A DNA stretch of 64,000 nt. Source: JALOAT01 sp041685115. GTDB taxonomy: Bacteria > Pseudomonadota > Gammaproteobacteria > Thiohalomonadales > Thiohalomonadaceae. The stretch is taken from contig JAWLGK010000007.1 of assembly GCA_041685115.1 (NCBI GenBank), positions 1-64,000 of the forward strand, written 5' to 3'. The notes under the pieces were generated by a model. The model had not been told where the DNA came from. It saw only the letters and a program-made list of their open reading frames with translations, and did no database searches. Of the stretch, positions 42,061 to 50,965 are shown in pieces. Position numbers and translations under genes: made by a program. Each line of letters starts with the position of its first letter. Within the stretch, counting starts at the first letter, position 1.

Positions 42061-42948
42061 CTAACTCGCCGCGACGCGATCAAAATAGCGCGCGCGGTAG
42101 AGCAGGCGCTTGTGGCCCGGGGTGTCGGTGAAACCGGCGCGGTCGTGGAGCACGTTGTTGCACAGCAGGCCGGCGCCGTCCGGGAGTTTGGCGCGGAATA
42201 CGTAGGGCGAATCGCTGTCGAGTACCTGCTCCAGGCAGGCCACGGCCGCGCGGCTGGCGGGGTCGTCCTTCCAGGCGATGTTGCGCTTGCGCGCGGTGTA
42301 GCGCATGTGCAGCTTGCCGGCCTTGTCGAGGGAAAACACCGGGCCGGTCACTTCCGGGCGCGCGATGCCGTCGTCGTCCTCGCGTGCGGGGATGGTCATG
42401 ATGGCGGGGGCCATGAGCGCGCGGATCATCTCGGGGTCGTGCTCGCGGAGCAGGATGTAGGCGATCTCGTGATCGAGCAGGGCATTTTCACCGCCTTCCA
42501 CGGCGTTGGTCACGCAGTGCAGCACCATGGCGCGGATCTTCTCCTCGCCCACGGTGTAGTACCCATCGGTGTGCCACTTGATGGAGCGGTTGGTGTACGG
42601 AATGAAATTCGGATGCTCGCCCTCGGGATTCACCGTGATAGAGGTGATGGCGTCATCGTCGGCGAGGAAATTGTGGTCGAGTCGCTCCAGGCCGAAGCGC
42701 CTGCCGATGGCACGCGGGATGGCCTTGCCCGGATCACCCGCGCGCGGGGTCAGGTAGATGGCCATGTTGGTCTTGCGCACCAGCGCGAGCGCGGCGGCGT
42801 ATTCGGCATCGCTCAACCGCAAGGGGTCGGCGAATTCCACGAAGAGTTCTTCGACGCGCTGCGGATAGCCGGCGAGCTTTTCATCACGCCAGCGGCGATA
42901 GGCTTCGGTGTTGTCCGGATGGAAAGGCGAATCGACGGGCAGCATCAT
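42061..42948 (-). CDS. TauD/TfdA-family Fe(II)/2-oxoglutarate dioxygenase
   Basis: A protein of about 295 residues. The metal-binding HTD is visible in IKWHTDGYY, the distal His-Arg region in LLCNNVLHDRAGF. Related proteins in autotrophs are uncharacterised. Start ATG 42948 is chosen over an 11-residue extension. The substrate is not inferable. Confidence 0.8.
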   Translation of the reverse strand: MMLPVDSPFHPDNTEAYRRWRDEKLAGYPQRVEELFVEFADPLRLSDAEYAAALALVRKTNMAIYLTPRAGDPGKAIPRAIGRRFGLERLDHNFLADDDAITSITVNPEGEHPNFIPYTNRSIKWHTDGYYTVGEEKIRAMVLHCVTNAVEGGENALLDHEIAYILLREHDPEMIRALMAPAIMTIPAREDDDGIARPEVTGPVFSLDKAGKLHMRYTARKRNIAWKDDPASRAAVACLEQVLDSDSPYVFRAKLPDGAGLLCNNVLHDRAGFTDTPGHKRLLYRARYFDRVAAS

Positions 42949-43063
42949 GACGGCGACCGGGCAAATCAGCGGGACGCCCAAGTTACACCCGGAGGTCGTT
43001 GTCGTCCAATCCCGCTACGAATGCGCAAGATGGACCCCGGCTTTCGCCGGATAACGAAGGACC

Positions 43064-43141
43064 GTAGCCGTATGACGCAAAGCGGAATCCGGGGATCCCG
43101 GCGGAAGGTCCCGGATTCCGCTTCGCTCCATCCGGGCTACG
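43064..43141. repeat. REP-like palindrome before the Spy-like gene
   Basis: GTAGCCG...GCGGAATCCGGG is answered by CCCGGATTCCGC...GGGCTAC. It shares GCGGAATCCGGG with 31540-31562. Confidence 0.65.
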
Positions 43142-43148
43142 TCTTATT

Positions 43149-43706
43149 TCACTCCACCCAACCGCGGCGGAACTGTTTCCGCTGTTCCGGTGTGAGGCGT
43201 TCGAAGATCTGGTTACGCATCTCCACGCGGGAACGGATCATCTGGCGGCGCACATCGGCTATCTGGTCGTAGATCTTGTTGATGGCGTCGGCGTCCCATT
43301 TCTCCCGTTGATACTGATCGCGCAGGCGGGCCTGCTGGTCCGACAGCTTGCCAAACAGCTCGTACTGGCGCTTGCGGTGGTCGTCCATGATCTTGTTGAT
43401 GGCCTTTTGCTGGTCATCGGTGAGGTCGAGCCCCGCCAGCCCCCACGGGCCGGCGCCATAACCCGGCCCCATCATGCCGGGACCCATGCCCCAGCCCGGA
43501 CCCATGCCGCCCATCATGCCGTGTCCCATGCCGTAGCCGGGACCACCGCCCATCATTCCCGGCCCCATGCCGTAGCCGGGACCGCCCATCATCCCCGGCC
43601 CCATGCCCCAACCTGCGCCGGGGCAAGGCTGCGCCGAGGCCGCGCCCATGGTGGCGGCGAACAGCAGCCCCAGTAACCCTGTCGGCCATGCGTAAATCTT
43701 TTTCAT
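43149..43706 (-). CDS. Spy/CpxP-like periplasmic protein with Gly-Met repeats
   Basis: A 185-residue secreted protein. A signal peptide ends at ASA. Residues about 30-90 are a low-complexity Gly-Met-Pro-Tyr tract (GMGPGMMGGPGYG repeated). The C-terminal half is helical with two LTxxQ-type motifs (LTDDQQKAINKIMDDH and LTPEQRKQFRRG), the Spy/CpxP hallmark. The Met-rich region could bind copper. It lies downstream of the cytochrome c gene on the same strand. Confidence 0.82.
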   Translation of the reverse strand: MKKIYAWPTGLLGLLFAATMGAASAQPCPGAGWGMGPGMMGGPGYGMGPGMMGGGPGYGMGHGMMGGMGPGWGMGPGMMGPGYGAGPWGLAGLDLTDDQQKAINKIMDDHRKRQYELFGKLSDQQARLRDQYQREKWDADAINKIYDQIADVRRQMIRSRVEMRNQIFERLTPEQRKQFRRGWVE

Positions 43707-43756
43707 GGTTCGTCTCCTTGCTTGCGTGTACGCCCCTTCAGTTTAGTGGCGACTGG

Positions 43757-44197
43757 TCACGGCAGACGCGCGCGCCGGTCCATCTCCAGCCAGGCCGCAT
43801 ACACCTCGGGCGACCACAGGGACTGGATCCAGGCGATGGCCGCGTCGATGTCCTGGTCGGAGAGCTGCGTGCCCCAGGCCGGCATGCGGCCCTGGCCCGG
43901 CGCGCTGCCGTCGCGGATCATGGCGCGCAGGTTCGGCAGCGGGTGGTGCCAGGCATGGGCCGAGTCGTCCAGGGGCGGTGGCGGGAAGAAGCCCTCCGCA
44001 TCGCGGCGACGCCAATCGGGCGCACCCTCCGCGCGGGCGCCGTGACAGGTTGCGCAGTGCTGCGCGAAGACCTCGCCACCGCGGGCGATGAGCGCGGCGT
44101 CCTTCAGGCGCATCACTTCCGGCGGGACGCCCGCCGTCACCCCGCCATCACAGCCCGGCAAGGCCATCAATGCAGCCACGACCATGAAGACACGCAC
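43757..44197 (-). CDS. c-type cytochrome, probable lipoprotein
   Basis: A 146-residue mono-heme cytochrome c. The heme site is CATCH, and the distal Met is likely in QGRMPAWGTQ. The N-terminus has a hydrophobic segment ending LPGC, which could be a lipobox. It follows cbbO2 by 12 bp, so it is probably cotranscribed with cbbQ2-cbbO2, an odd partner for a RubisCO activase operon. Confidence 0.87.
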   Translation of the reverse strand: MRVFMVVAALMALPGCDGGVTAGVPPEVMRLKDAALIARGGEVFAQHCATCHGARAEGAPDWRRRDAEGFFPPPPLDDSAHAWHHPLPNLRAMIRDGSAPGQGRMPAWGTQLSDQDIDAAIAWIQSLWSPEVYAAWLEMDRRARLP

Positions 44198-44209
44198 GGG
44201 GCCTCCTCG

Positions 44210-46423
44210 CTATTTCGTCAGCGCCATAAACAGCCGTGGCAGGCGTTCGGGCAGCCGCTCGATGTGATCGATGATGGTGTAGTTGGCCGCGCCGAAGATC
44301 TCGGACACGTAGCCATCGGCGTGCGGATCGAGGCTGATGCAATAGGTGGCCACGCCCTTGCCCGCCAGTTCCTCCACGGCCTTCCGGGCATCGGCGCGCA
44401 AATAGGCCGGGTCTTCCACGTCCACGTCGTGGGGCTCGCCGTCGGTAAGCAACAGCAGCAGCTTGCGCGCATCACTGCGTTTGGAAAGATAGTGGCCCGC
44501 CGTGCGCACCGCCGCGCCCATGCGCGTGGACAGCCCGCCCTGCATGGCGGCCAGCCGCGCCTTGGGGCCGTCGCCCCAGGCTTCGTTGAAGCCCTTGAAG
44601 TGCAGGTAGTGCACTTCGTGACGCGTGTTGGAGGCGAAGCCGCCGATGGCGAAGGCATCGCCCAGGGCGTCGATGGCCCAGCCGAGCAGCGAGGCGGCCT
44701 CCTGGGAGAGTTGCAGGATGGAGTGCCCGCCCCCGTCCGGCACCTGATTGATGGACTCCGAGAGGTCGAGCAACAGCAGCACGGCGATGTCGCGTCCGGC
44801 GGTGACGTGGCGCATGTGGATGCGCGGGTCGGGCGTGACGCCGGCGCGGTGATCCACCATGGCGCGCACCGCCACGTCGAGGTCCAGTTCGCTGCCCTCC
44901 TCCTGATAACGGATGCGCGTGTGTTGCTGCGGTTTGAGCAGGTCCACGATGCGCTTGAGCTGCTTGGCGAGCGGCCTGTGGCGTTCGAGCAGTTGGTCGA
45001 TGCGGCGCGGATCGCCGTCCGGGGCGATGTGTTCCTGCACGGTGACGAAATCGTGCTTGTAACGCTGCTCGTCCACGTCCCATTCGCGCTGGTGGCGTAC
45101 GAACAGCGGCGGCTGCTCGCTGTCGGCCTCGCGCGGGTTGGAGACGTTGTGGTCCGAGTGGAAGTCGTCTTCGTCATCGGTGTCTTCCAGGAAGATCCAC
45201 ATGAAACGGTTGTCGTCGCGGTACGAGACCTCGGTGTCGTCGAACCACACCTTGGGCGAGCGGAAGTCCACGTGATGTACGGCGACGATGTAGGCCGTCG
45301 CGAGGTCTGTCACCAGCCGCGCATCGTGGGGGTCCTGCGCCATGCGTGCGCGAAAGCGCGCGACGAAATCGCGCAAGATCGTATCCGTGTAGGGATGCTC
45401 CGGATCGAGCAAGGCGCGCGAGAGCATGGCGAGCTTGTGGCGCAGGCAGGACCAGCCGGACGGGCAGTCGCCCTCAACCGGCAGCGGATGCAGCGCCAGC
45501 CAGAGTCGCCGCAGCCCCGGATAGCGCTGCATGGCCAACCACTCCACGCGCGCATCCTCGAAGGTCTCGATGGCGAGTTGCTGGTAGCGGTTGAAGTTGT
45601 CGGCAATGAAGGGCCGTGTCCAGGTGCGGTGCGCGGCCAGGTGGGCGAGCAGCGCGCGATAGCGATCGATGCCGCGGATGCCGTTCATGTCATGGTAGAC
45701 ATCCGGTACATGGAAGCCGGTCGAGTCCAGGTAGGGCAGCGGCTTGCGCAGGATGTCGAAGGCGGAGGAATACGGGTGGCAGCCTTCTTCCGAATCCCAC
45801 AGGGCACGCAGGGTGTGGGCGATGCGCGCCTCGTTGTCGATGAACAGGGTGCCGTGGCGCAGGCGCTGCAAGGCGGCGCGGCTATCCGCCCCCTGCAGGC
45901 TGAACCAGTCGCCGTAACGCCAGGGCTGGTTTTCGTAGGCCTTGAGGCCCTGTCCCACCCAGGTCTCCAGCGCACCGATGGTGAGGTCGCCGAGCAGGTG
46001 CTCCACGTGCGCGAGCAACGGCATCAGGCCCTCGCTGGCGGTCTGTGCCATGCGGCTCACCACGCCGAACCAGACGTCCATCAGCTCGCGGCCGCGCAGC
46101 CGCACCGCGACCGCAGGCAAGGTGGTGAGAAACGGTGCAATGGCCTTGGCGTTGCTGGTGCGCGACAGCAGGCGGACCATGGCGACCACCTCGTCGGTGA
46201 TCGCCTCGCCGCAGTGGCGCGCCACCTCGGGCATGCCCTCCAGGAACAGCACCGGCAAGTCCTGCCCGCGCCCCATGCCGCAGATGGCCGACGCCGCATC
46301 CAGGTAGGCCTCCAGCCCCGCCGGCGAAAACACCTGCGCCGCCTCGGTCAGGGCCGCAGGAAATATCTCGTCGACGCGCGCCACATTGCAGCGCAGGCGT
46401 TCGCGGTAGGCGGTCAGTTCCAT
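44210..46423 (-). CDS. cbbO2: RubisCO activase adaptor CbbO (copy 2, near cbbM)
   Basis: A 737-residue protein with a long N-terminal helical region and a C-terminal von Willebrand A domain whose MIDAS is DLSESIN (DxSxS) and LLLTDGEP. CbbO is the adaptor that recruits CbbQ to RubisCO. It is a distant paralogue of the protein at 50966-53302. It is separated from cbbQ2 by a repeat element of about 150 bp. NorD-like proteins share this architecture, but the RubisCO context favours CbbO. Confidence 0.88.
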   Translation of the reverse strand: MELTAYRERLRCNVARVDEIFPAALTEAAQVFSPAGLEAYLDAASAICGMGRGQDLPVLFLEGMPEVARHCGEAITDEVVAMVRLLSRTSNAKAIAPFLTTLPAVAVRLRGRELMDVWFGVVSRMAQTASEGLMPLLAHVEHLLGDLTIGALETWVGQGLKAYENQPWRYGDWFSLQGADSRAALQRLRHGTLFIDNEARIAHTLRALWDSEEGCHPYSSAFDILRKPLPYLDSTGFHVPDVYHDMNGIRGIDRYRALLAHLAAHRTWTRPFIADNFNRYQQLAIETFEDARVEWLAMQRYPGLRRLWLALHPLPVEGDCPSGWSCLRHKLAMLSRALLDPEHPYTDTILRDFVARFRARMAQDPHDARLVTDLATAYIVAVHHVDFRSPKVWFDDTEVSYRDDNRFMWIFLEDTDDEDDFHSDHNVSNPREADSEQPPLFVRHQREWDVDEQRYKHDFVTVQEHIAPDGDPRRIDQLLERHRPLAKQLKRIVDLLKPQQHTRIRYQEEGSELDLDVAVRAMVDHRAGVTPDPRIHMRHVTAGRDIAVLLLLDLSESINQVPDGGGHSILQLSQEAASLLGWAIDALGDAFAIGGFASNTRHEVHYLHFKGFNEAWGDGPKARLAAMQGGLSTRMGAAVRTAGHYLSKRSDARKLLLLLTDGEPHDVDVEDPAYLRADARKAVEELAGKGVATYCISLDPHADGYVSEIFGAANYTIIDHIERLPERLPRLFMALTK

Positions 46424-46440
46424 GTAATTCTCACGTTACG

Positions 46441-46572
46441 AAACGCGGAGTTCGCGGAGACGCGGAGGACGCGGAGGAATGGGTCTTTGGTGCAACCGGC
46501 ACGCCGCGATGCACACGCAAGAAACACTTTTTGCATCTCCGCGCCCTCCGCGTCTCCGCGTCCTCTGCGTTG
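46441..46572. repeat. GCGGAGG-type inverted-repeat element between cbbQ2 and cbbO2
   Basis: GCGGAG units at 46441-46478 are answered by CTCCGCG units at 46535-46572. The loop is about 55 bp. It has the same polarity relative to the operon as the elements in the trp region. Confidence 0.78.
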
Positions 46573-46578
46573 CGCCAC

Positions 46579-47388
46579 TCACAAAAAGATCACGTCGATG
46601 GCGTGTTCCAGGGTGTCGCGGATGTCGGCGTCGTCGGTGATGGGCCGCACCAGGGCCGTGCGGCAGGCGGTGCGCGGGGCGACGCCGCGCTGGATGAGGC
46701 GTGCGGCGTAGACCAGCAGGCGCGTGGAGATGCCTTCGGCGAGGCCGTGGCCCTTGAGGGCACGGGCGCGGGCGCCGATCTGCACCAGCTTTTCCGCCGT
46801 GGCGGTGTCTATACCGGTCTCCTTGCCGATGATGAGGGCCTCGGTCCCGGCCTTCGCGTAATCGAATTCCAGGGCCGCGAAGCGCTGCTTGGTGGACTGC
46901 TTGAGGTCCTTCATCAGGCTCTGGTAGCCGGGGTTGTAGGAGATCACCAACTGGAAATCCGGGTGGGCCTCGACCAGCTCGCCCTTCTTGTCCAGCGGCA
47001 GGGTGCGGCGATAGTCGGTGAGCGGGTGAATGACCACGGTGGTGTCCTGACGGGCCTCGACCACCTCGTCCAGGTAGCAGATGGCCCCCAGGCGCGCGGC
47101 CAGGGTGAGCGGACCGTCGGCCCAGCGCGTGCCGTCCTTGTCGAGCAGGAAGCGGCCCACCAGGTCGGAGGCGGTCATGTCCTCGTTGCAGGCCACGGAA
47201 ATGAGCGGCCGGTCGAGCTTCCAGGCCATGTATTCCACGAAACGCGACTTGCCGCAGCCGGTGGGCCCCTTGAGCATCATGGGCAGGCGCTCCGCATAGG
47301 CGGCCTCGTAGATCGCCACCTCGTCACCCTGCACCTCGTAGTAAGGCGCCTTTTTGACCTTGTATTGTCCGATCTCGACCATGTTCAT
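46579..47388 (-). CDS. cbbQ2: RubisCO activase ATPase CbbQ (copy 2)
   Basis: A MoxR-class AAA+ ATPase of 269 residues. Walker A is GPTGCGKS at 41-48, Walker B is ICYLDEVVEARQDTT, and sensor regions include SYNPGYQSL. It is highly similar to the protein at 53473-54300. With CbbO2 it should remodel inhibited RubisCO, probably CbbM, encoded 1.5 kb upstream. Confidence 0.92.
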   Translation of the reverse strand: MNMVEIGQYKVKKAPYYEVQGDEVAIYEAAYAERLPMMLKGPTGCGKSRFVEYMAWKLDRPLISVACNEDMTASDLVGRFLLDKDGTRWADGPLTLAARLGAICYLDEVVEARQDTTVVIHPLTDYRRTLPLDKKGELVEAHPDFQLVISYNPGYQSLMKDLKQSTKQRFAALEFDYAKAGTEALIIGKETGIDTATAEKLVQIGARARALKGHGLAEGISTRLLVYAARLIQRGVAPRTACRTALVRPITDDADIRDTLEHAIDVIFL

Positions 47389-47513
47389 CCCCGCGCCAAT
47401 TCCGAGTAATTTGCACGGTAGTTTACCCGGGTCCCGGGACTCGGCCAGTCAGGGGTTTTGATTTGTGGGATAAGGTTCTACTTATCCGAACAAGGGGAGT
47501 GAATAAGCACCAC

Positions 47514-48368
47514 TCACTCCCCTGGGGATGCCTGCCGCTCGCGGATACGCCAGAACACCGGAAAGCGCGGCTTGCCGGCGTCGGTCCAGCCGTGGTGTTT
47601 GAACGTGATGGTGCTGCCGATGGGCGGCGGATTGCGCCGGTCGTGGTCCGTCAGGCCGGAACCTACCGAGAAGCGCGTGCCGTCCGGCAGTTCCACCCGC
47701 AGCGAGCCGACCAAGCCGGTGTATTTACCCTTGCCCGGGTTATAACCGCGCACCACGGCCTCCGTGTCGTCGAAGGACTTGTGCTTGCGCAAGTGCTCAC
47801 TGCGGCCGGCGGTGTAGGGCGAACCGGGTGCGCGCAGCATCACGCCCTCCCCGCCCTGACGCTCCACCTCGGCGAGAAAGGCCGCCAGGTGAGGCCTGCC
47901 GGTGCAACGGACCTGTTCCACGACGCGGACGTGGGCCGAGGGGTGCTCGCGAAGCCAGGCTTCCACCCGGGCCAGGCGCGCCTCGAACGGCCCTGGGTGG
48001 GCCGGCGCGTCAAACACCAGATACTGGACGGACTCCCACCCCGCACCGGGTTGCGCATCCCGCACGGTCGCCAGCGTCTCCTGGAAGCGCCCGCGTCCGA
48101 TCCATAGCTCGCCGTCGAGGGGGAAGTCCGGCAAAGCTGTGCGCAGGCGATCGGGAATGGCGATCGCTTCCCCCTGGCGCGTGAACATGCGCTGACCATC
48201 CCAGTACCCGCGCACCCCGTCGAACTTTTCGCTCATCCACCAGCCGCCAGGATCGGCAGCTTTCTGCCAGGTCGTGGCGAGCATGAGGGCAGGGCCCTCC
48301 GCCGCCCACGATGGTGCGAGGAAAACAGCGAGGAGAAGAAGAAAATACGGTTGGCGAATCCTTGCCAT
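47514..48368 (-). CDS. ligE: Periplasmic ATP-dependent DNA ligase (LigE-like)
   Basis: A 284-residue minimal ligase. A signal peptide (YFLLLLAVFLAPSWAAEG) precedes the nucleotidyl-transfer domain with catalytic Lys48 in MSEKFDGVRG, then DGELWIGRG, GEGVMLR and KHKSFDDTEAVV, and a short OB domain ending FRIRER-like. LigE enzymes are linked to competence or extracellular DNA. It sits between cbbM and cbbQ2 on the same strand without an obvious CO2-fixation role. Confidence 0.9.
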   Translation of the reverse strand: MARIRQPYFLLLLAVFLAPSWAAEGPALMLATTWQKAADPGGWWMSEKFDGVRGYWDGQRMFTRQGEAIAIPDRLRTALPDFPLDGELWIGRGRFQETLATVRDAQPGAGWESVQYLVFDAPAHPGPFEARLARVEAWLREHPSAHVRVVEQVRCTGRPHLAAFLAEVERQGGEGVMLRAPGSPYTAGRSEHLRKHKSFDDTEAVVRGYNPGKGKYTGLVGSLRVELPDGTRFSVGSGLTDHDRRNPPPIGSTITFKHHGWTDAGKPRFPVFWRIRERQASPGE

Positions 48369-48510
48369 GCGACTGTCCCTTCCGATGATCTGATGGCGAC
48401 GATAGTGCGCCCGCCTGAGGCGTCAAGCCAGAGGCCACCCCCGCCGAATAACCAGTGGGTCAGAGTCTGAGGAATCCCCACGAATGCGCGAGAATCCGCA
48501 GTCTGCCTGT

Positions 48511-48598
48511 CGTAGGTCACGTTGCGATAGCTACGTGACATGCCTAGTTCTGTGCCACGCCCTGTCACGTAGCCGCTATCGCGCCAACGTGACCTACG
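48511..48598. repeat. Single CGTAGGTCACG palindrome
   Basis: An 88-bp palindrome with outer arms CGTAGGTCACGTTG / CAACGTGACCTACG and an inner GCTACGTGAC/GTCACGTAGC pair, the same family as both tandem arrays. This is the one-copy state. Confidence 0.85.
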
Positions 48599-48846
48599 TT
48601 TTCTTCCTCAGGGTCAGAGTCATTTGAAATTGATGGGGCTGTCCAAGTGATCTCTCGATCAGTGGAATCTGACCCCACTGGTTTTGAACTCGGATATGCC
48701 CCTGGGCAGCATCGGGCCAGAGGTGCCGAAGGGTAAAACAGGCCACGCCTCGCCATTCGGCGTCAACACCCGATGATTCTGTCGACTTGCACCGCTGTGC
48801 TTTGACCCGTTTTTGCGTCGCTTTTCCCGGGAAGGTGTGAAGAACC

Positions 48847-48876
48847 AAAAAAAAAGCCCCCGTTCGCACGGGGGCT
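48847..48876 (-). terminator. Intrinsic terminator of cbbM
   Basis: Perfect 9-bp stem AGCCCCCGT/ACGGGGGCT with a four-base loop, followed on the minus strand by nine T. It lies 33 bp after the cbbM stop. Confidence 0.92.
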
Positions 48877-48908
48877 CTGACCAAGGTGAAGCTAAAACGA
48901 GGAGTTAC

Positions 48909-50300
48909 TTACTTGTGGGCGGTGGCCTTGACGCCCAGGGCGTCGCGCCAGCCCGGGTAGATCTTGTCGGCGTCGGCCTGGAAGCTCTCGAAGGCGCCCT
49001 TGAGTTCCGGGTGCTCCTTCGCGTAGTCGACCAGGTTGATGCCCTTCTGCCACGCGTCCTGGGCCTGACGCAGGGACTTGGCGCCAGCAGTGCCGCCGTC
49101 CTTGTGACCGAAGGCGCCGCCGCCGGAGGTCTGGATCACGTTGGAGTGGCCCAGGTTGTCGAAGAAACCGGGCAGGCGCAGGGCGTTCATGCCGCCGGAG
49201 ATGATGGGCGTGGTGGCCTTCATGCCCAACCATTCCTGGTGGTAGTAGGGGCCGTCGGCGCTGTCACGCTCCAGCATGTAGGCGATGTTCTTGTCCTTGG
49301 CGTCGCCTTCCATCTTGCCGTAGCCCATGGTGCCGGTGTGGATACCGGAAGCACCGGACAGGCGGCTCATCTTGCAGTGCACGAAGGCGGTGTAGCCGCG
49401 CTTCGCGGACGGCGAGGTGACGGCGCCGTGACCCGCACGGTGGTAGTGCAGGAACTGGTTGGGGAAGTAGCGGCGGCAGGTGGTGACCGCGGTCGGGCCG
49501 GCCACGTAGCCGTCCACCAGGAACGCCACGTGCGAGGCGTTCTCGGCGAAGGTCTCGAGGATGTATTCGCCGCGGGCGATCATCTCGAACGGGTCGTCGG
49601 CGGTGATGTTGGCGGAGAACAGCTTGGCCTCGCCGGTCTCGTCCTGGGCGCGCTTCATGGCGTCGGCCACCAGGCGCATGGTTTCCTTCAGGGGCGCGAA
49701 CACCTGGTTGCCCTGCGGCTCGTCGTTCTTGATGAAGTCGCCGCCGAGCCAGAACTGGTGGCAGGCATCAGCGAAGGGCTTGGGACGCAGGCCGAGCTTG
49801 GGCTTGATGATGGTGCCCACCACCATGCCGCCGTTGACCATGGGACGGCCGAGCACGCGCCACATGTCTTCGATGTTCATGGCGGGGCCATCGAACAGCT
49901 GCAGGTACTTGGGCGGCACGTAGAAGTCGTACATCTTGGCGTACTCGACGTCGCCCATGCCCTGGTTGTTGCCGATGGTCAGGGTGAGGAAGGACGCGAG
50001 CATGGCGCGGCCGTCGATGATGTTGCGGTCGAACAGCTCGATGGGGTACGCGATCTTCGTCAGCTCCTTGGCCTCGTCGATCTCGTACACCAGGGCGTCG
50101 ACGCCGCGGGTGAAGTCGTCGGTGGTGCACACTTCCACGTTGGTACCAGTGGAGGACTCGGCGGCGAAGTGCGCGGCGGTCGACAGGTAGTCGTAGCCGG
50201 CCTTGGGCTTCATGACGTAGGCGCACAGCACGTGGCGGCCGCCCTTGATGAGATCAGCTTCCTTGAGGTCAAGGCGCGCGTAGCGGTTCGACTGGTCCAT
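48909..50300 (-). CDS. cbbM: Form II RubisCO
   Basis: A 463-residue form II RubisCO. ATG 50300 (MDQSNRYARLDLKEADLI) makes Lys166 (IIKPKLGL) and Lys191 (GGDFIKNDE, the carbamylated Lys) match Rhodospirillum rubrum numbering. Loop 6 is GTMGYGKMEGD. A GGTGG Shine-Dalgarno precedes it. It has its own promoter region with TATAAA-rich motifs and its own terminator, so it is separate from the cbbLSQO transcript. Form II enzymes suit high CO2 and low O2. Confidence 0.98.
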   Translation of the reverse strand: MDQSNRYARLDLKEADLIKGGRHVLCAYVMKPKAGYDYLSTAAHFAAESSTGTNVEVCTTDDFTRGVDALVYEIDEAKELTKIAYPIELFDRNIIDGRAMLASFLTLTIGNNQGMGDVEYAKMYDFYVPPKYLQLFDGPAMNIEDMWRVLGRPMVNGGMVVGTIIKPKLGLRPKPFADACHQFWLGGDFIKNDEPQGNQVFAPLKETMRLVADAMKRAQDETGEAKLFSANITADDPFEMIARGEYILETFAENASHVAFLVDGYVAGPTAVTTCRRYFPNQFLHYHRAGHGAVTSPSAKRGYTAFVHCKMSRLSGASGIHTGTMGYGKMEGDAKDKNIAYMLERDSADGPYYHQEWLGMKATTPIISGGMNALRLPGFFDNLGHSNVIQTSGGGAFGHKDGGTAGAKSLRQAQDAWQKGINLVDYAKEHPELKGAFESFQADADKIYPGWRDALGVKATAHK

Positions 50301-50388
50301 TGATTCCACCCTTGTTTGACGTAAAAGGAAATCGGCTTGCATCGGGCCGGCCCGGTCTGCGAGGGGCCCTGCGCTTGTTGTGGGAAAG

Positions 50389-50457
50389 AATATACGCGTT
50401 GGGTTTATAAGGCCACTTCGATATTTTAATGGTGTTTATAAAGGATTATTTATACAT
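50389..50457 (-). promoter_or_regulatory. cbbM promoter region with TATAAA-type repeats (possible CbbR sites)
   Basis: On the minus strand three TATAAA-containing motifs precede a -10-like TATATT (50389-50394), with no good -35. Such A/T-rich T-N11-A sites and a weak -35 fit activation by a LysR-type CbbR, but no cbbR gene is in this window. Confidence 0.45.
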
Positions 50458-50863
50458 CTGAGGGTGTCCGGCGGAACGGCACCAGTTGTGCCGGCGGGCC
50501 CGACACCCGTTGCCCGAGGAGCAGGGCCTGCAGGCGCCGGTCCACCTCGGCGAGCACGTTGCGCCGCACCACCTGCGCATAGGCGTGGTAGAGCAGGATG
50601 CTGCATTGAATGGGTGAATGCAGTCCGGTACGGCGCTTGGTATCGAAATGGGTCCAGGCCATCAGCGGCAGGTCTTCAAGGTGCCGGTCGGTCAGTACCC
50701 AGGCGCGGCGATCCAGCGACACGGCCAGCCCCCGCGCGCCGAGCACCAGTTCGTGCGGTGCGCCGCTGCGGGCGAGCACCAGGCGGACGCGGTTGTACTG
50801 CGCCGCATCCACCGTTGCCGGAAAGGACTTGATGACAGGGACATTCGGCAGACCTGGCTTCAT
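50450..50863 (-). CDS. Unknown protein, RubisCO-linked paralogue A
   Basis: A 137-residue protein that I do not recognise. It is homologous to the products at 57409-57810 and 57859-58266. Shared features are YNRVRL near residue 23, LGARGL, a Trp, DRHLEDLPLMAWT then F, P-I-x-C and YHAYA. It lies between cbbO1 and cbbM; its stop is about 150 bp before cbbM, overlapping the TATAAA-rich region. No signal peptide or membrane segment is seen, so it is probably cytoplasmic. A RubisCO-related role is inferred only from location. Confidence 0.85.
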   Translation of the reverse strand: MKPGLPNVPVIKSFPATVDAAQYNRVRLVLARSGAPHELVLGARGLAVSLDRRAWVLTDRHLEDLPLMAWTHFDTKRRTGLHSPIQCSILLYHAYAQVVRRNVLAEVDRRLQALLLGQRVSGPPAQLVPFRRTPSDV

Positions 50864-50965
50864 ACAAACCTCCCGGGGACCTTGGGATGTATAGACAGGG
50901 GCATGATGACGGTCAATTTCCCGGCAAATCCGCGCGCCTTCCCCACTACCTGCTCAGGCGGACAC

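Larger units (their letters stand above)
48369..48908 (-). other. 540-bp non-coding gap between cbbM and ligE
   Basis: It holds the cbbM terminator, a lone CGTAGGTCACG palindrome (48511-48598) and a short inverted pair GGGTCAGA (48611-48618) / TCTGACCC (48668-48675) that may be a remnant of a small mobile element. Frames in this gap are short and not gene-like. Confidence 0.6.

Noticed and set aside
43688..46711. A 1007-codon open frame on the plus strand
   Set aside because: It runs antisense to the Spy-like, cytochrome c and cbbO2 genes, all of which have clear family motifs. In GC-rich DNA, long antisense frames mirror codon bias.
44210..47388. NorQ/NorD annotation for the second AAA/VWA pair
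   Set aside because: Strong similarity of the ATPase to the cbbLS-linked CbbQ and the nearby cbbM favour CbbQ2/CbbO2; no norCB genes are present.
48611..48675. Insertion-sequence remnant between cbbM and ligE
   Set aside because: Only a short GGGTCAGA/TCTGACCC inverted pair is visible, with no transposase sequence, so it is noted inside the gap entry and not called as a mobile element.
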